DNA from: Bacteroides sp. MSB163
GTDB lineage: Bacteria; Bacteroidota; Bacteroidia; Bacteroidales; Bacteroidaceae
Length of the DNA stretch: 64,000 nt
Direction: 5' to 3'
NCBI RefSeq assembly: GCF_036416795.1
Contig: NZ_CP143867.1
Span: forward strand, 5,200,001-5,264,000
Part shown: piece by piece, positions 40,668 to 48,309 of the stretch
How positions within the stretch are numbered: the first letter of the stretch is position 1
Layout: each line of letters begins with the position of its first letter
Notes under the pieces: model-generated
The model's input: only the letters and a program-made list of their open reading frames with translations
The model's database searches: none
Told to the model about the DNA's origin: nothing
Made by a program: the position numbers and the translations under genes

Positions 40668-41795
40668 TTATTTTTTTGTCAATCCAACCTTTACATTCAG
40701 TCTGAAATAATACACGCCGTTCTCTTTTTCCAGAAAGCCGTACTTGTCCTTGTCTACCGAGCCTTTCTCCAAACGGGTATTCAGGAAAAGGAAGTCGGCA
40801 AATGTCCGGCGCTCCGACTTATGATAACAAAGCACTTCTCCTTCTGCATCCACCAGCAAAATACCTTCAACGGCAGAGTCCGTACCATTATAAATCTTTG
40901 CCGGACGCATACCAAGGGCAAGTGCCAACAAGAACTGCTTCATCTTAAACTCATAGAAACCATGCTTGTTTATCAGCTCATCTTTTATCTTCAAGGGATT
41001 TATCTCTTTGACGCGTTCCGTCAGTTCACTGATACGGGCTATGCCGTCGAGATGCATCATACGCACCATTTCAGCCAGCATACGAGGAAAATGCAAATCA
41101 ATCATCAGCAAATTACAACGGAATACACGGTCGGCTACATCGGAATATTTCAGTACTCCGCCCAGACGTTCAATCATCAGCATACGCTCAGTCACTTCCG
41201 TAGGAGACTCCGGCAAAGCATTCACCTTATTCACCGTAGGCGTAGCAAATTTAACGCCCGACTGTTCCAGTTTCAGATTTGCCGTACGTCCGCCATCAAG
41301 CAACGGATTCATTGAGCTGAGACGACAACGAACATTGAATCCCGTCAACGGAGCCTCGGCATGCCAGAAAGCTACTGAGAAATCCGTACGGTCTTCCGTC
41401 TTCGCTTCCAGGTCGTAGATATTGACCGCATCCAGAAATGCCTCCAGTTCTTCGGGAACTTCAATGGCGTCAGTACCGCTGGTAGTCTTCAGTAACTCAA
41501 GAATAAACTCGGCCGCTCCGCCAAAATCTTCACGGGGGATGACTTGTTCCTCCTTATCGGCTGCAACAAATGTCCCCTCCTTCTCTATCACACCACTGAC
41601 AATGCGGACATTGCCCTGCTCTATATAATAACGACGCGTACCGTCATGTTCCTCCCTCTGTATCAGCGCAACAGGCCAGCACTTCGTTTCATCCTTCCGG
41701 GCTTGCGGTGTACCCAGTGAAACCTTTCCGTCTGCCAGAAGGCGAAAGAATGTGTAGAGTTCGCCCAACTCACGTTTTGTAGCTTCAAATGCCAT
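40668..41795 (-). CDS. HpaII-family restriction-endonuclease-like protein (orphan)
   Basis: This 375-aa cytoplasmic protein appears to belong to the HpaII-type restriction endonuclease family. The N-terminus (TKRELGELYTFFRLLADGKV) fits the family start. The segment FSVAFWHAEAPLTGFNVRCR, then LSSMNPLLDGGRTANLK, aligns in order with the family core pattern GFSIKS-LG...LLNAS..TNF. Here the IKS-type Lys is replaced (NVRCR). No cytosine methyltransferase gene lies nearby. It may be a degenerate or re-purposed nuclease. The family call rests on memory of the motif order. Its upstream region is one of three copies of an 86-nt repeat with a -7 box. Confidence 0.6.
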   Translation of the reverse strand: MAFEATKRELGELYTFFRLLADGKVSLGTPQARKDETKCWPVALIQREEHDGTRRYYIEQGNVRIVSGVIEKEGTFVAADKEEQVIPREDFGGAAEFILELLKTTSGTDAIEVPEELEAFLDAVNIYDLEAKTEDRTDFSVAFWHAEAPLTGFNVRCRLSSMNPLLDGGRTANLKLEQSGVKFATPTVNKVNALPESPTEVTERMLMIERLGGVLKYSDVADRVFRCNLLMIDLHFPRMLAEMVRMMHLDGIARISELTERVKEINPLKIKDELINKHGFYEFKMKQFLLALALGMRPAKIYNGTDSAVEGILLVDAEGEVLCYHKSERRTFADFLFLNTRLEKGSVDKDKYGFLEKENGVYYFRLNVKVGLTKK

Positions 41796-41827
41796 AATAA
41801 ATTGTTTTTTTCCTAATTAACGAGTGT

Positions 41828-41913
41828 GCAAAGATAATGCAAATCGAAGGCAGAACTTTCATGCTGGCATGAAAAAGTTATGCCGAAATGCAGCTTATTT
41901 TATTTAAAGATAA
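41828..41913 (-). promoter_or_regulatory. 86-nt dispersed repeat, copy A (promoter-like)
   Basis: This sequence is nearly the same as copies at 47902-47987 and 55045-55130. Read on the minus strand it ends in TATCTTTG (41829-41836), a -7 box, 33 nt before the ATG of the HpaII-like gene. It contains a hairpin, TTTCATGC-tg-GCATGAAA, and invariant AAAAAGTTATGCCG. Confidence 0.8.
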
Positions 41914-41956
41914 GGAAATCCCTCCAAAAGAAAGTGAATAGACAAACTATTTTCAT

Positions 41957-41971
41957 GTAGAAACGTTCTAC
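41957..41971. promoter_or_regulatory. Palindrome upstream of the CDGSH gene
   Basis: GTAGAA-acg-TTCTAC is a perfect 6-bp inverted repeat with a 3-nt spacer, 31 nt before the ATG at 42003. It may be an operator. Confidence 0.35.
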
Positions 41972-42002
41972 TTAAAACATCAAACATTTAACTCCCTATA
42001 GC

Positions 42003-42212
42003 ATGGAAAATGAAAAGAATATAGTAGCCATCACAGCTACACCGAATGGACCTTTCATTGTAGAAGGCAATTTTAAACTGATAGACAGAGAAGGAAAAGC
42101 AGAAATACGAACAGGTAGAATTGCCTTATGCCGGTGCGGTAAGTCCTATAAACAACCCTTTTGCGATGGTACACACCGGAAAATCCACTATAATGATTTG
42201 TCTTTGAAATAA
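42003..42212 (+). CDS. CDGSH-type iron-sulfur protein
   Basis: This 69-aa protein has the CDGSH [2Fe-2S] motif in full: CRCGKSYKQPFCDGTH, i.e. C-x-C-x2-S-x3-P-x-C-D-G-T-H. The three Cys and one His hold a redox-active, labile cluster. The N-terminal half (PNGPFIVEGNFKLIDREG) is the usual bacterial extension. It is a single gene between two minus-strand genes. The partner protein is unknown. Confidence 0.93.
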   Translation: MENEKNIVAITATPNGPFIVEGNFKLIDREGKAEIRTGRIALCRCGKSYKQPFCDGTHRKIHYNDLSLK

Positions 42213-42242
42213 ACGTACCGGATCACCAGGAAGCCGGAGACA

Positions 42243-42845
42243 TTACACTTCCCCGAAGCGTAATGTCTCTACTTTTTCCAGACGCGCCCTCAACTTCGGC
42301 ATCATCGACTTCCGGATGCGAAGTGTCATACGGCAATCCATATCATACGACTGTTCCAGAATTTCCGGTTCTTCTTCCTTTACGATACGCATTACATCAT
42401 TCATAAAGGGATATTCAAACAAGAAGGTCACCGCTTCGTCCACCGTTTTCTCTATCACTTCGGCAACAGCTATCGCCTCGGCGGCAGCAGCTTTATAAGC
42501 AACAATCAGTCCGCTTGTTCCCAACTTTATGCCGCCAAAATAACGGACAACGATTATCAGTATATCCGTCAGTTCATTGGAGTTTATCTGTCCCAGGATC
42601 GGCTTTCCTGCCGTACCGGAAGGTTCTCCGTTATCATTGGCGCGGAAATCTTTACGTTCGGGCCCTAGCATATAGGCGTAGCAGACGTGGCGGGCATCAT
42701 AATATTTCTTCTGATAAACTTCCAGATGCGATTTTACCTCATCGACAGTACGCACGGGCAAAGCGATAGCAATGAACTTGCTGCGCTTCTCAGTGTAAAT
42801 CCCTTCGGAAGGGGCGCTTATGGTTTTGTAGGTATCTTCACTCAT
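42243..42845 (-). CDS. YigZ / IMPACT-family protein
   Basis: This 200-aa protein has the N-terminal IMPACT (UPF0029) domain with KFIAIALPVRTVDEV, HVCYAYMLG, the invariant NDNGEPSGTAGKPIL and IIVVRYFGGIKLGTSGL. A C-terminal DUF1949 domain follows (about 135-195). Family function is unclear; eukaryotic IMPACT regulates translation. A TATCTTTG box ends only 4 nt before the ATG, so the transcript is probably leaderless. Confidence 0.93.
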   Translation of the reverse strand: MSEDTYKTISAPSEGIYTEKRSKFIAIALPVRTVDEVKSHLEVYQKKYYDARHVCYAYMLGPERKDFRANDNGEPSGTAGKPILGQINSNELTDILIIVVRYFGGIKLGTSGLIVAYKAAAAEAIAVAEVIEKTVDEAVTFLFEYPFMNDVMRIVKEEEPEILEQSYDMDCRMTLRIRKSMMPKLRARLEKVETLRFGEV

Positions 42846-42849
42846 GCTG

Positions 42850-42857
42850 CAAAGATA
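42850..42857 (-). promoter_or_regulatory. -7 box abutting the yigZ start codon
   Basis: Minus strand TATCTTTG, then CAGC, then ATG. TTTC stands 19 nt upstream in the -33 position. Transcription should start at or next to the A of the ATG. Confidence 0.55.
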
Positions 42858-42940
42858 AGTATTCTTCTTGTTATGAGAAAATAGTTTCTAATCCTCTCTC
42901 TTTTTCAGACGAAACAGGCAGATTTTAGAAGTTTTTTTCG

Positions 42941-42948
42941 TAAATTTG
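42941..42948 (+). promoter_or_regulatory. -7 box upstream of the 205-aa membrane protein gene
   Basis: TAAATTTG, about 110 nt before the ATG at 43059; a long leader would result. No -33 match is clear. Confidence 0.4.
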
Positions 42949-43058
42949 TCAAAAGTACGACGCATTCCATAGAAAAAAGTCTGATTATGAGTATGTATCA
43001 GGACCTCATACTGATAATCTTAGCATGCAAGGTCCTTCCATAAGTAACATTTATCGCT

Positions 43059-43676
43059 ATGAACAACAAGCTGTTTACCTTTCTCGACCCTCTGCTGGGT
43101 TACATCGACAATGGTCGTTTCTTCCGCGAACCCTTCCGCTGGCTCTATGTCATCTTTGCCGTATTGAACTTGCTGTTTCCTATCTTTATACTGGCAAAGG
43201 TCATCGAGATGGACTTCTTTAAATATGCCGAAGGGAAATTAATCCTTGCTTTCATTCTGCTGTTCATTATCCTTTGCGCAGGAGCATGGGGAAGCTATCT
43301 GCTCTGGATGAACCGGAAAAACAAACTGAAAGAAGCTATCCAGGAAGAAAATGAATTCATTGCCATTCCCGTTGTATCGCACCTGACACAGACGATGGGT
43401 GAATGGCTGGGACTTTATATCGGTGTCATCGGCACACTATGTTCGGTGGTTATTACAATCTTTGCTGCCAATGAAATCAAATACATACTGCCGATACCCT
43501 CCGGCATGTTCTTCCTGATGCCTATATACGGCTTCTTGATTGTAGTGTTCGCACGCCTGCTTGCCGAGTTGTATCGCGCATTGGCCGTCATTGCCAACAA
43601 CACCAAGAAACTGACAAAGATAGAAGCAAAAGCCGAAGCCAAACTGGAAGATATAGAAGATATAGAGGAAATCTAA
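43059..43676 (+). CDS. Membrane protein of unknown function, 205 aa
   Basis: I do not recognise the family. Four hydrophobic segments are visible: about 28-48, 60-84, 112-136 and 147-171. The C-terminal tail is charged (KIEAKAEAKLEDIEDIEEI) and predicted helical. The gene ends 4 nt before the glycerate kinase start, so the two are probably co-transcribed, but nothing in the protein suggests a role in glycerate uptake. Confidence 0.75.
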   Translation: MNNKLFTFLDPLLGYIDNGRFFREPFRWLYVIFAVLNLLFPIFILAKVIEMDFFKYAEGKLILAFILLFIILCAGAWGSYLLWMNRKNKLKEAIQEENEFIAIPVVSHLTQTMGEWLGLYIGVIGTLCSVVITIFAANEIKYILPIPSGMFFLMPIYGFLIVVFARLLAELYRALAVIANNTKKLTKIEAKAEAKLEDIEDIEEI

Positions 43677-43680
43677 ATAT

Positions 43681-44811
43681 ATGAAGAAAGTAGTCATAGC
43701 TATTGACTCCTTTAAAGGATGTTTACCCTCGGCAGAAGCTGGAAAAGCAGCTGCCGAGGGTATTCGTTCCGTATACCCGGAATGTGAAGTTATCTGCCTG
43801 CCCATAGCCGATGGAGGCGAAGGAATGCTGGATGTGCTGATTATGGCAACCAACGGTCAGGAAATTCCGATTTCCGCCCACGATCCATTGATGAAGTGGC
43901 ACAATACTTATTACGGCATTTCCGAAAATGGGAAAACAGCTTTCATAGAAATGGCGAGCATCAGCGGATTGCCTCTAGTTCCTCCGGAAAAAAGAAACCC
44001 GATGCTGACTACCACTTACGGCACGGGAGAAATCATTCGTGATGCTTTGGAGCGTGGTTGCCGCAACTTTACCATTGGCATCGGTGGCAGTGCAACCAAT
44101 GATGCCGGGTTAGGAATGCTTCAGGCATTAGGCTTTCATTTTTCAGACAAGAAGGGTAAAGAAATAGGGACAGGCCGTGGAGAAGCATTAATAAAAGTAG
44201 CGCATATAGACAGCACTTGTGTCCATCCGGCTTTAAACAGTTGCCGATTTACTGTTGCCTGCGATGTACAAAATCCATTCTATGGTCCCGAAGGAGCGGC
44301 TTATGTCTTTGCGCCTCAGAAAGGAGCAGACCGGGAAATGGTGGAGGCATTGGATGCAGGACTGCAAAACTTTGCAGAAGTCATCCGTCATACGACGGGA
44401 AAAGATATTTCCAATCATCCCGGAGCCGGTGCCGCCGGAGGTATGGGCGGTAGTCTGCTGGCTTTCCTGAATGCGGAACTGAAACCCGGCATACAACTGA
44501 TGCTGGAAGCTCTTGACTTCAGTAATAAAATAAAAAACGCTGACTTGATCATTACCGGAGAAGGAAAAGCTGACCGGCAAACATTGATGGGAAAAGTTCC
44601 TTCCGGCATACTTGCTGAAGCCCGGAAACAAGATATTCCGGTAATCCTGTTAGCCGGCAATATAGAAGATTCGGATGAATTACAACAGGCCGGGTTTGAA
44701 GGGGTCTTCTCTGTTAACCCTCCATTCATATCGTTAGAAGAATCTATGAGACCGGAAGTTGCACGCAAAAATATACAGCAAACAGTCGAATGTATTTGCA
44801 AGAAGAAATGA
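43681..44811 (+). CDS. Glycerate kinase, GarK family
   Basis: This 376-aa enzyme phosphorylates D-glycerate to phosphoglycerate (2-phosphoglycerate in most GarK enzymes). Motifs of the family are visible: the N-terminal AIDSFKGCLPSAEAG, PIADGGEGMLD, FTIGIGGSATNDAGLGMLQALG, GAGAAGGMGG and TGEGKADRQTLMGKVP. Length is typical. It follows a membrane protein gene by 4 nt and converges on the flavoprotein gene, with a gap of 23 nt. It may link glycerate to lower glycolysis or to serine metabolism. Confidence 0.94.
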   Translation: MKKVVIAIDSFKGCLPSAEAGKAAAEGIRSVYPECEVICLPIADGGEGMLDVLIMATNGQEIPISAHDPLMKWHNTYYGISENGKTAFIEMASISGLPLVPPEKRNPMLTTTYGTGEIIRDALERGCRNFTIGIGGSATNDAGLGMLQALGFHFSDKKGKEIGTGRGEALIKVAHIDSTCVHPALNSCRFTVACDVQNPFYGPEGAAYVFAPQKGADREMVEALDAGLQNFAEVIRHTTGKDISNHPGAGAAGGMGGSLLAFLNAELKPGIQLMLEALDFSNKIKNADLIITGEGKADRQTLMGKVPSGILAEARKQDIPVILLAGNIEDSDELQQAGFEGVFSVNPPFISLEESMRPEVARKNIQQTVECICKKK

Positions 44812-44834
44812 TTAGAAAAAAATGTGTCTCCGTA

Positions 44835-45407
44835 TCAGAGTTTATGTATCACTCCGCAACAACGTTTCATTACTCTTTCCGTCAGTCCGGGATGTTGTTT
44901 CGTTCCGCCTTTCTCGATGGTTGAAAAAACTTTAAAGCCGCTCCATTTCAGGATTTCTTTCAGCGCCTTTACTACTCCCCTTGTCTGATTAAAGAATATA
45001 TTGAAAGGATATGGAGTAGTGCAAGTGCTTACGATAACTGCCTTTTTACCTTTATGCAGGCCGATGGGAATACCTCGTGAGGTCTCTCCCATCATTCCGT
45101 AAACGATGCGGTCGAACATCACTTTCAGTTGTCCCGGCAGGTTTCCCCAATAGCAGGGAGCACCGATTATCAGTGCTTGCGCTTCTTCTATCTGCTTCAG
45201 CACACGTTGTGCATCATCCTCAGGCAAACAACATTTCAGTTTCTCACGGCAACTCATACAGCCGATGCAGGAACGGATTTGCAGGTCAGCCACTCTAATC
45301 ACAGTAACTTCGTCACCATTCGCCCGGGCTTCCGTTTCCATCAATTGCAGCATTTTCGAAATATGTCCTTGCTTACGGGGACTTCCGTTGATAATCAGTA
45401 TTTTCAT
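44835..45407 (-). CDS. Flavodoxin-like NAD(P)H-dependent oxidoreductase
   Basis: This 190-aa flavoprotein starts MKILIINGSPRKQGH, the FMN-phosphate loop of the NADPH-dependent FMN reductase/iron-sulfur flavoprotein group. It has the Cys-rich insert CIGCMSCREKLKCCLPED (about 47-64) seen in that group, then GAPCYWGNLPGQLKVMFDRI. I use the ATG at 45407, since an in-frame ATG at 45524 runs back into the FKBP coding region. It follows the FKBP gene by 13 nt in the same orientation. Confidence 0.88.
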   Translation of the reverse strand: MKILIINGSPRKQGHISKMLQLMETEARANGDEVTVIRVADLQIRSCIGCMSCREKLKCCLPEDDAQRVLKQIEEAQALIIGAPCYWGNLPGQLKVMFDRIVYGMMGETSRGIPIGLHKGKKAVIVSTCTTPYPFNIFFNQTRGVVKALKEILKWSGFKVFSTIEKGGTKQHPGLTERVMKRCCGVIHKL

Positions 45408-45420
45408 AATTAGTCCGTAT

Positions 45421-45822
45421 TTACGCAATTCCCAATAGCTGGACGTCAAACACCAAAGTAGAGAAAGCCGGAATAGGACCACTGCTACGTGTACCATATC
45501 CCATTGCATAAGGAATATAAACAATCCAATGATCTCCTACATGCATTCGTTGCAGGGCTATCTGCCAGCCTTCAATGACTTCATTCAGACGAAAAGCCTC
45601 AGGGTAATTCCGTTTCCAAGAGTTATCGAACTCGTGGCCATTTATCAAAGTGCCTTTATAATGCACAGTTACAACGCTATTCAAACGGGGAGTATTGCCG
45701 CCATTCCCTTCTTCCAATACCCGATATAGAATTCCGCAAGGCAGTTCCCGGATATCATTCCCTGCACGCAAAGCCTCCAGGTACTGCTCATTTTGCAATT
45801 TATATTCTTCTTTTCGTCCCAT
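45421..45822 (-). CDS. FKBP-type peptidyl-prolyl isomerase
   Basis: This 133-aa protein is a single FKBP domain: VVTVHYKGTLINGHEFDNSW, VIEGWQIALQRMHVGDHW, IPYAMGYGT and IPAFSTLVFDVQLLGI. There is no signal peptide, so it is cytoplasmic, unlike most Bacteroides FKBPs. It catalyses cis-trans isomerisation of Xaa-Pro bonds. A TACTTTTG -7 box lies about 27 nt upstream of the ATG. It leads a two-gene unit with the flavoprotein. Confidence 0.93.
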   Translation of the reverse strand: MGRKEEYKLQNEQYLEALRAGNDIRELPCGILYRVLEEGNGGNTPRLNSVVTVHYKGTLINGHEFDNSWKRNYPEAFRLNEVIEGWQIALQRMHVGDHWIVYIPYAMGYGTRSSGPIPAFSTLVFDVQLLGIA

Positions 45823-45904
45823 AAGTTATAAATGATTCTTCTTTCCCACAAAAGTACAACATTTATGCTATCCACCCAAATACAGAATAAGCTCATCATG
45901 CGTT

Positions 45905-45936
45905 TTTGGAGATTATATGAATAAGCGGTATCTTTG
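45905..45936 (+). promoter_or_regulatory. Consensus promoter abutting the nadX start codon
   Basis: TTTG (45905-45908), 20-nt spacer, TATCTTTG (45929-45936), then CTCC and the ATG at 45941. Both boxes match the consensus. The upstream in-frame ATG at 45917 lies between the boxes, so it cannot be on this mRNA. Confidence 0.7.
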
Positions 45937-45940
45937 CTCC

Positions 45941-46732
45941 ATGAAAAAATTAGTTATTGTCGGATGTGGACGACTGGCCGGAATAGTTTCGGATGCAGTT
46001 GTTAATGGCTTGTTGCCGGAATATGATTTAGTTGGAGTTTACTCACGTACAGCAGAAAAAGCTGAACGTATAGTTAGTAAAATGCAGCAGCACGAGAAAT
46101 CCTGCGTAGCATGTACAACCCCGGAAGATTTACTGGCACTGAAACCGGATTATCTGGTAGAAGCAGCCTCTCCTGCTGCCATGAAAGAGTTCGCGTTACC
46201 CGCCCTAAAGAACGGTACTTCCATCGTCACCTTGTCTATCGGTGCTCTGGCAGACACTGCTTTCTATCAGGAAGTGATGGAGACTGCCAAAGCGAACGGT
46301 ACGCGTGTATACATCGTTTCCGGTGCTACGGGCGGTTTCGATGTTCTGCGGACAGCTTCTTTAATGGGAAATGCAAAAGCTAAATTCTTTAATGAAAAAG
46401 GTCCTGATGCCTTGAAGGGAACAGCTGTATATGATGAGGCATTGCAAACGGATCAACGTGTTGTCTTCTCAGGAAATGCTACTGAAGCCATAGCCATGTT
46501 CCCAACCAAAGTCAATGTAGCCGTTGCTGCTTCACTGGCCTCCATCGGCCCGGAGAATATGGAAATGTCCATACAATCCACTCCCGGATTCGTGGGAGAC
46601 ACTCAAAGAGTGGAAATAAAGAACAATCAGGTGCATGCCGTAATTGATGTGTACAGCGCCACTGCTGAAATTGCAGGGTGGTCTGTTGTGAACACCCTGC
46701 TTAACATAACATCACCGATTGTATTCTTCTGA
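45941..46732 (+). CDS. nadX: Aspartate dehydrogenase-like protein (NadX/DUF108)
   Basis: This 263-aa protein has an N-terminal Rossmann fold (MKKLVIVGCGRLAGIVSDAV), the segment YLVEAASPAAMKEFALPAL and the C-terminal catalytic region with IVSGATGGFDVLRTASLMG and FPTKVNVAVAASLASIGPE. The family turns aspartate into iminoaspartate for NAD synthesis, or does related amino-acid redox reactions. Start at 45941 is set by the promoter immediately upstream. It converges on the 2-hydroxyacid-dehydrogenase-like gene with 5 nt between stops. Confidence 0.87.
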   Translation: MKKLVIVGCGRLAGIVSDAVVNGLLPEYDLVGVYSRTAEKAERIVSKMQQHEKSCVACTTPEDLLALKPDYLVEAASPAAMKEFALPALKNGTSIVTLSIGALADTAFYQEVMETAKANGTRVYIVSGATGGFDVLRTASLMGNAKAKFFNEKGPDALKGTAVYDEALQTDQRVVFSGNATEAIAMFPTKVNVAVAASLASIGPENMEMSIQSTPGFVGDTQRVEIKNNQVHAVIDVYSATAEIAGWSVVNTLLNITSPIVFF

Positions 46733-46737
46733 TTACA

Positions 46738-47622
46738 TTATCGGTTATATGCTTCTATATTGGCCAGTACTTTCTCGCTCAGGCGGTCAAACGCCTGACG
46801 GGTACGGCCTGTAGATACCTGCATACAGCGGACATGCGGATGGCTTAAAAGATGTGCTCCACCCAAAGCTCCCAGTGTATCACAAAAACAAAGGTTATCA
46901 CCTTTCAGCCACTTAACGAACGCGGGTTCGTCCCATGCCGGAGACAGCCCGGTATTGAACAATATCTTTTTATTTCCGAGTTGTTCGAACTCAGCCTCAT
47001 GCAACAGGACTGTATTCTTATTGAGACAACAAAAAACGACTTCACTCTGAGAAAGAAGTTCTCCCAAGGGTAAGAAACGATATCCTTTGGCAGCCGCATC
47101 CTCTTTTTCACTACGGGCAAAATAAGCAATATCCGCCCCCAAAAATTTCAGTGCATCGGCAATCATACCACCGGATTTACCCAATCCTATGACACCTACT
47201 TTCAGCCCTGTGATCTCCCGGGGCATTTCTTCCCAGGATTCCTGACCAAATCCATGCAAGCAACGCACCAGTTCGCTGACTACATATTCCACCACACCTT
47301 CATCCCCATAATCCCGGATACCGGTTACAGTAATCCCCCGCTCGTTCGCATAACGAATGTCTACATTGGCACTCTCCGGTGAATACAGCGAGCAGCACAT
47401 ACCGATATACTTTATATCCGGGCACTTCTCAAGCACACTCCTGTTTATTTGTGAAGTATAACTCAATAGCACAGCATCGGCATCTCCGATACGGGCTACT
47501 ATTTCATCATCCCCTGCCGGAACATCAGGGAACATCACTACCTTTTCTGCATACGAATGCAGTGCTTTTTCTGCTGACGGAATCAGACTTACGGGTTCTA
47601 TTGCTACAAGTTTACGAAACAT
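46738..47622 (-). CDS. D-2-hydroxyacid-dehydrogenase-like protein with altered active site
   Basis: This 294-aa protein has the NAD-binding domain of the D-isomer 2-hydroxyacid dehydrogenase family (LKVGVIGLGKSGGMIADAL, about 138-156) between two halves of a substrate domain. The usual catalytic Arg motif (N-x-ARG) reads FNTGLSPAWDE instead, and the usual D-V-F-E-x-EP Glu motif is not recognisable (CFCDTLGALGGAHLL). A His-containing HPHVRC remains near the usual catalytic His. It may have another reaction or only bind nucleotide. Confidence 0.85.
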   Translation of the reverse strand: MFRKLVAIEPVSLIPSAEKALHSYAEKVVMFPDVPAGDDEIVARIGDADAVLLSYTSQINRSVLEKCPDIKYIGMCCSLYSPESANVDIRYANERGITVTGIRDYGDEGVVEYVVSELVRCLHGFGQESWEEMPREITGLKVGVIGLGKSGGMIADALKFLGADIAYFARSEKEDAAAKGYRFLPLGELLSQSEVVFCCLNKNTVLLHEAEFEQLGNKKILFNTGLSPAWDEPAFVKWLKGDNLCFCDTLGALGGAHLLSHPHVRCMQVSTGRTRQAFDRLSEKVLANIEAYNR

Positions 47623-47648
47623 AGTTTTTTATTTTAGAGAGGACGAAG

Positions 47649-47873
47649 TTAGCAAAAAGAGTGATATAAAACAAAAGAGCTGCCATCGATCATACGTGAC
47701 AACTCTTTCTTACTATCTTTACGACAATACTTTTTCTTGTTCTTATGCGGACGATCTTTTGCAATCCAACGTCCACCATTGCGTTCCATCTCTATCAAGC
47801 GGTTCGCTTCCTTGAATGCCGACAGGGCATCCCTACGTTTTTTCGTCTTCATTGTTCTACAATTTTTATACAT
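47649..47873 (-). CDS. Small basic protein, 74 aa
   Basis: This is a Lys/Arg-rich protein (KTKKRRDALSAFKEANRLIE, RPHKNKKKYCRKDSKK) of unknown family. A second possible start is the ATG at 47852, which opens MKTKKRRDAL. Support for reality: it lies right behind copy B of the 86-nt promoter-like repeat, with the -7 box 29 nt upstream of the ATG at 47873. Its charge suggests nucleic-acid or ribosome binding; this is only inference. Confidence 0.6.
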   Translation of the reverse strand: MYKNCRTMKTKKRRDALSAFKEANRLIEMERNGGRWIAKDRPHKNKKKYCRKDSKKELSRMIDGSSFVLYHSFC

Positions 47874-47901
47874 TACAATATAGCTGAAAGGCTAATGTTT
47901 T

Positions 47902-47987
47902 GCAAAGATAATGCAAATTGAGCGCAGAACCTTTATGCTTGTATGAAAAAGTTATGCCGAAATGCAGCTTATCTTATCCAAAGGTAG
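47902..47987 (-). promoter_or_regulatory. 86-nt dispersed repeat, copy B (promoter-like)
   Basis: Near-identical to 41828-41913 and 55045-55130. The minus-strand -7 box TATCTTTG (47903-47910) precedes the 74-aa protein gene. This copy also lies between two small minus-strand genes, 15 nt past the stop of the 57-aa gene. Confidence 0.8.
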
Positions 47988-48002
47988 TTAATAAAGCCGA
48001 AA

Positions 48003-48176
48003 CTATCCTCTGCTGCCAAAACTATTCTTATCAGGATTTATCTCCGAAACCATATTGCGCACTTCCTTCTTATCGACCTTGGAATATAAACCCAATTGTC
48101 GTCCAGGCAATGTTTCTTCAGCATCTTTTTGTATCTTGCTCTTCTCTTGAAGAGTCTTTTCATCTTTTTTATCCAT
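48003..48176 (-). CDS. Small charged protein, 57 aa
   Basis: Reading the minus strand from the ATG at 48176 gives MDKKDEKTLQEKSKIQKDAE, then ETLPGRQLGLYSKVDKKEV, then RNMVSEINPDKNSFGSRG and a TAG stop. It is hydrophilic with a helical first half. The plus strand carries an overlapping 91-codon frame without any sensible features, which I treat as a shadow. The clean composition and position in the operon direction of the 74-aa gene support a real gene. Function unknown. Confidence 0.6.
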   Translation of the reverse strand: MDKKDEKTLQEKSKIQKDAEETLPGRQLGLYSKVDKKEVRNMVSEINPDKNSFGSRG

Positions 48177-48252
48177 ATCGTTATCTGGTTTAGGTTATTA
48201 CTAACATAGTAACACACAGATAGTCCTTAAAGTTCTCCCTCAATACAAAAAA

Positions 48253-48273
48253 AGTTGCAAATGACTGACAACT
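48253..48273 (-). terminator. Possible terminator of the 132-aa membrane protein gene
   Basis: Minus strand AGTTG (48273-48269) pairs with CAACT (48257-48253), with an 11-nt loop, and is followed by seven T residues. The stem is only 5 bp, so the call is weak. Confidence 0.4.
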
Positions 48274-48309
48274 CTTTTTCATCATAAGAAAATCCCTAAA
48301 ATTCAGCGA

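Noticed and set aside
45917..45940. Upstream start of nadX
   Set aside because: It lies between the -33 and -7 boxes of a consensus promoter, so it would not be transcribed from it.
47918..48193. Plus-strand 91-codon open frame
   Set aside because: No recognisable features, no promoter or ribosome site, and it overlaps the 86-nt repeat and the better-supported 57-aa minus-strand gene.
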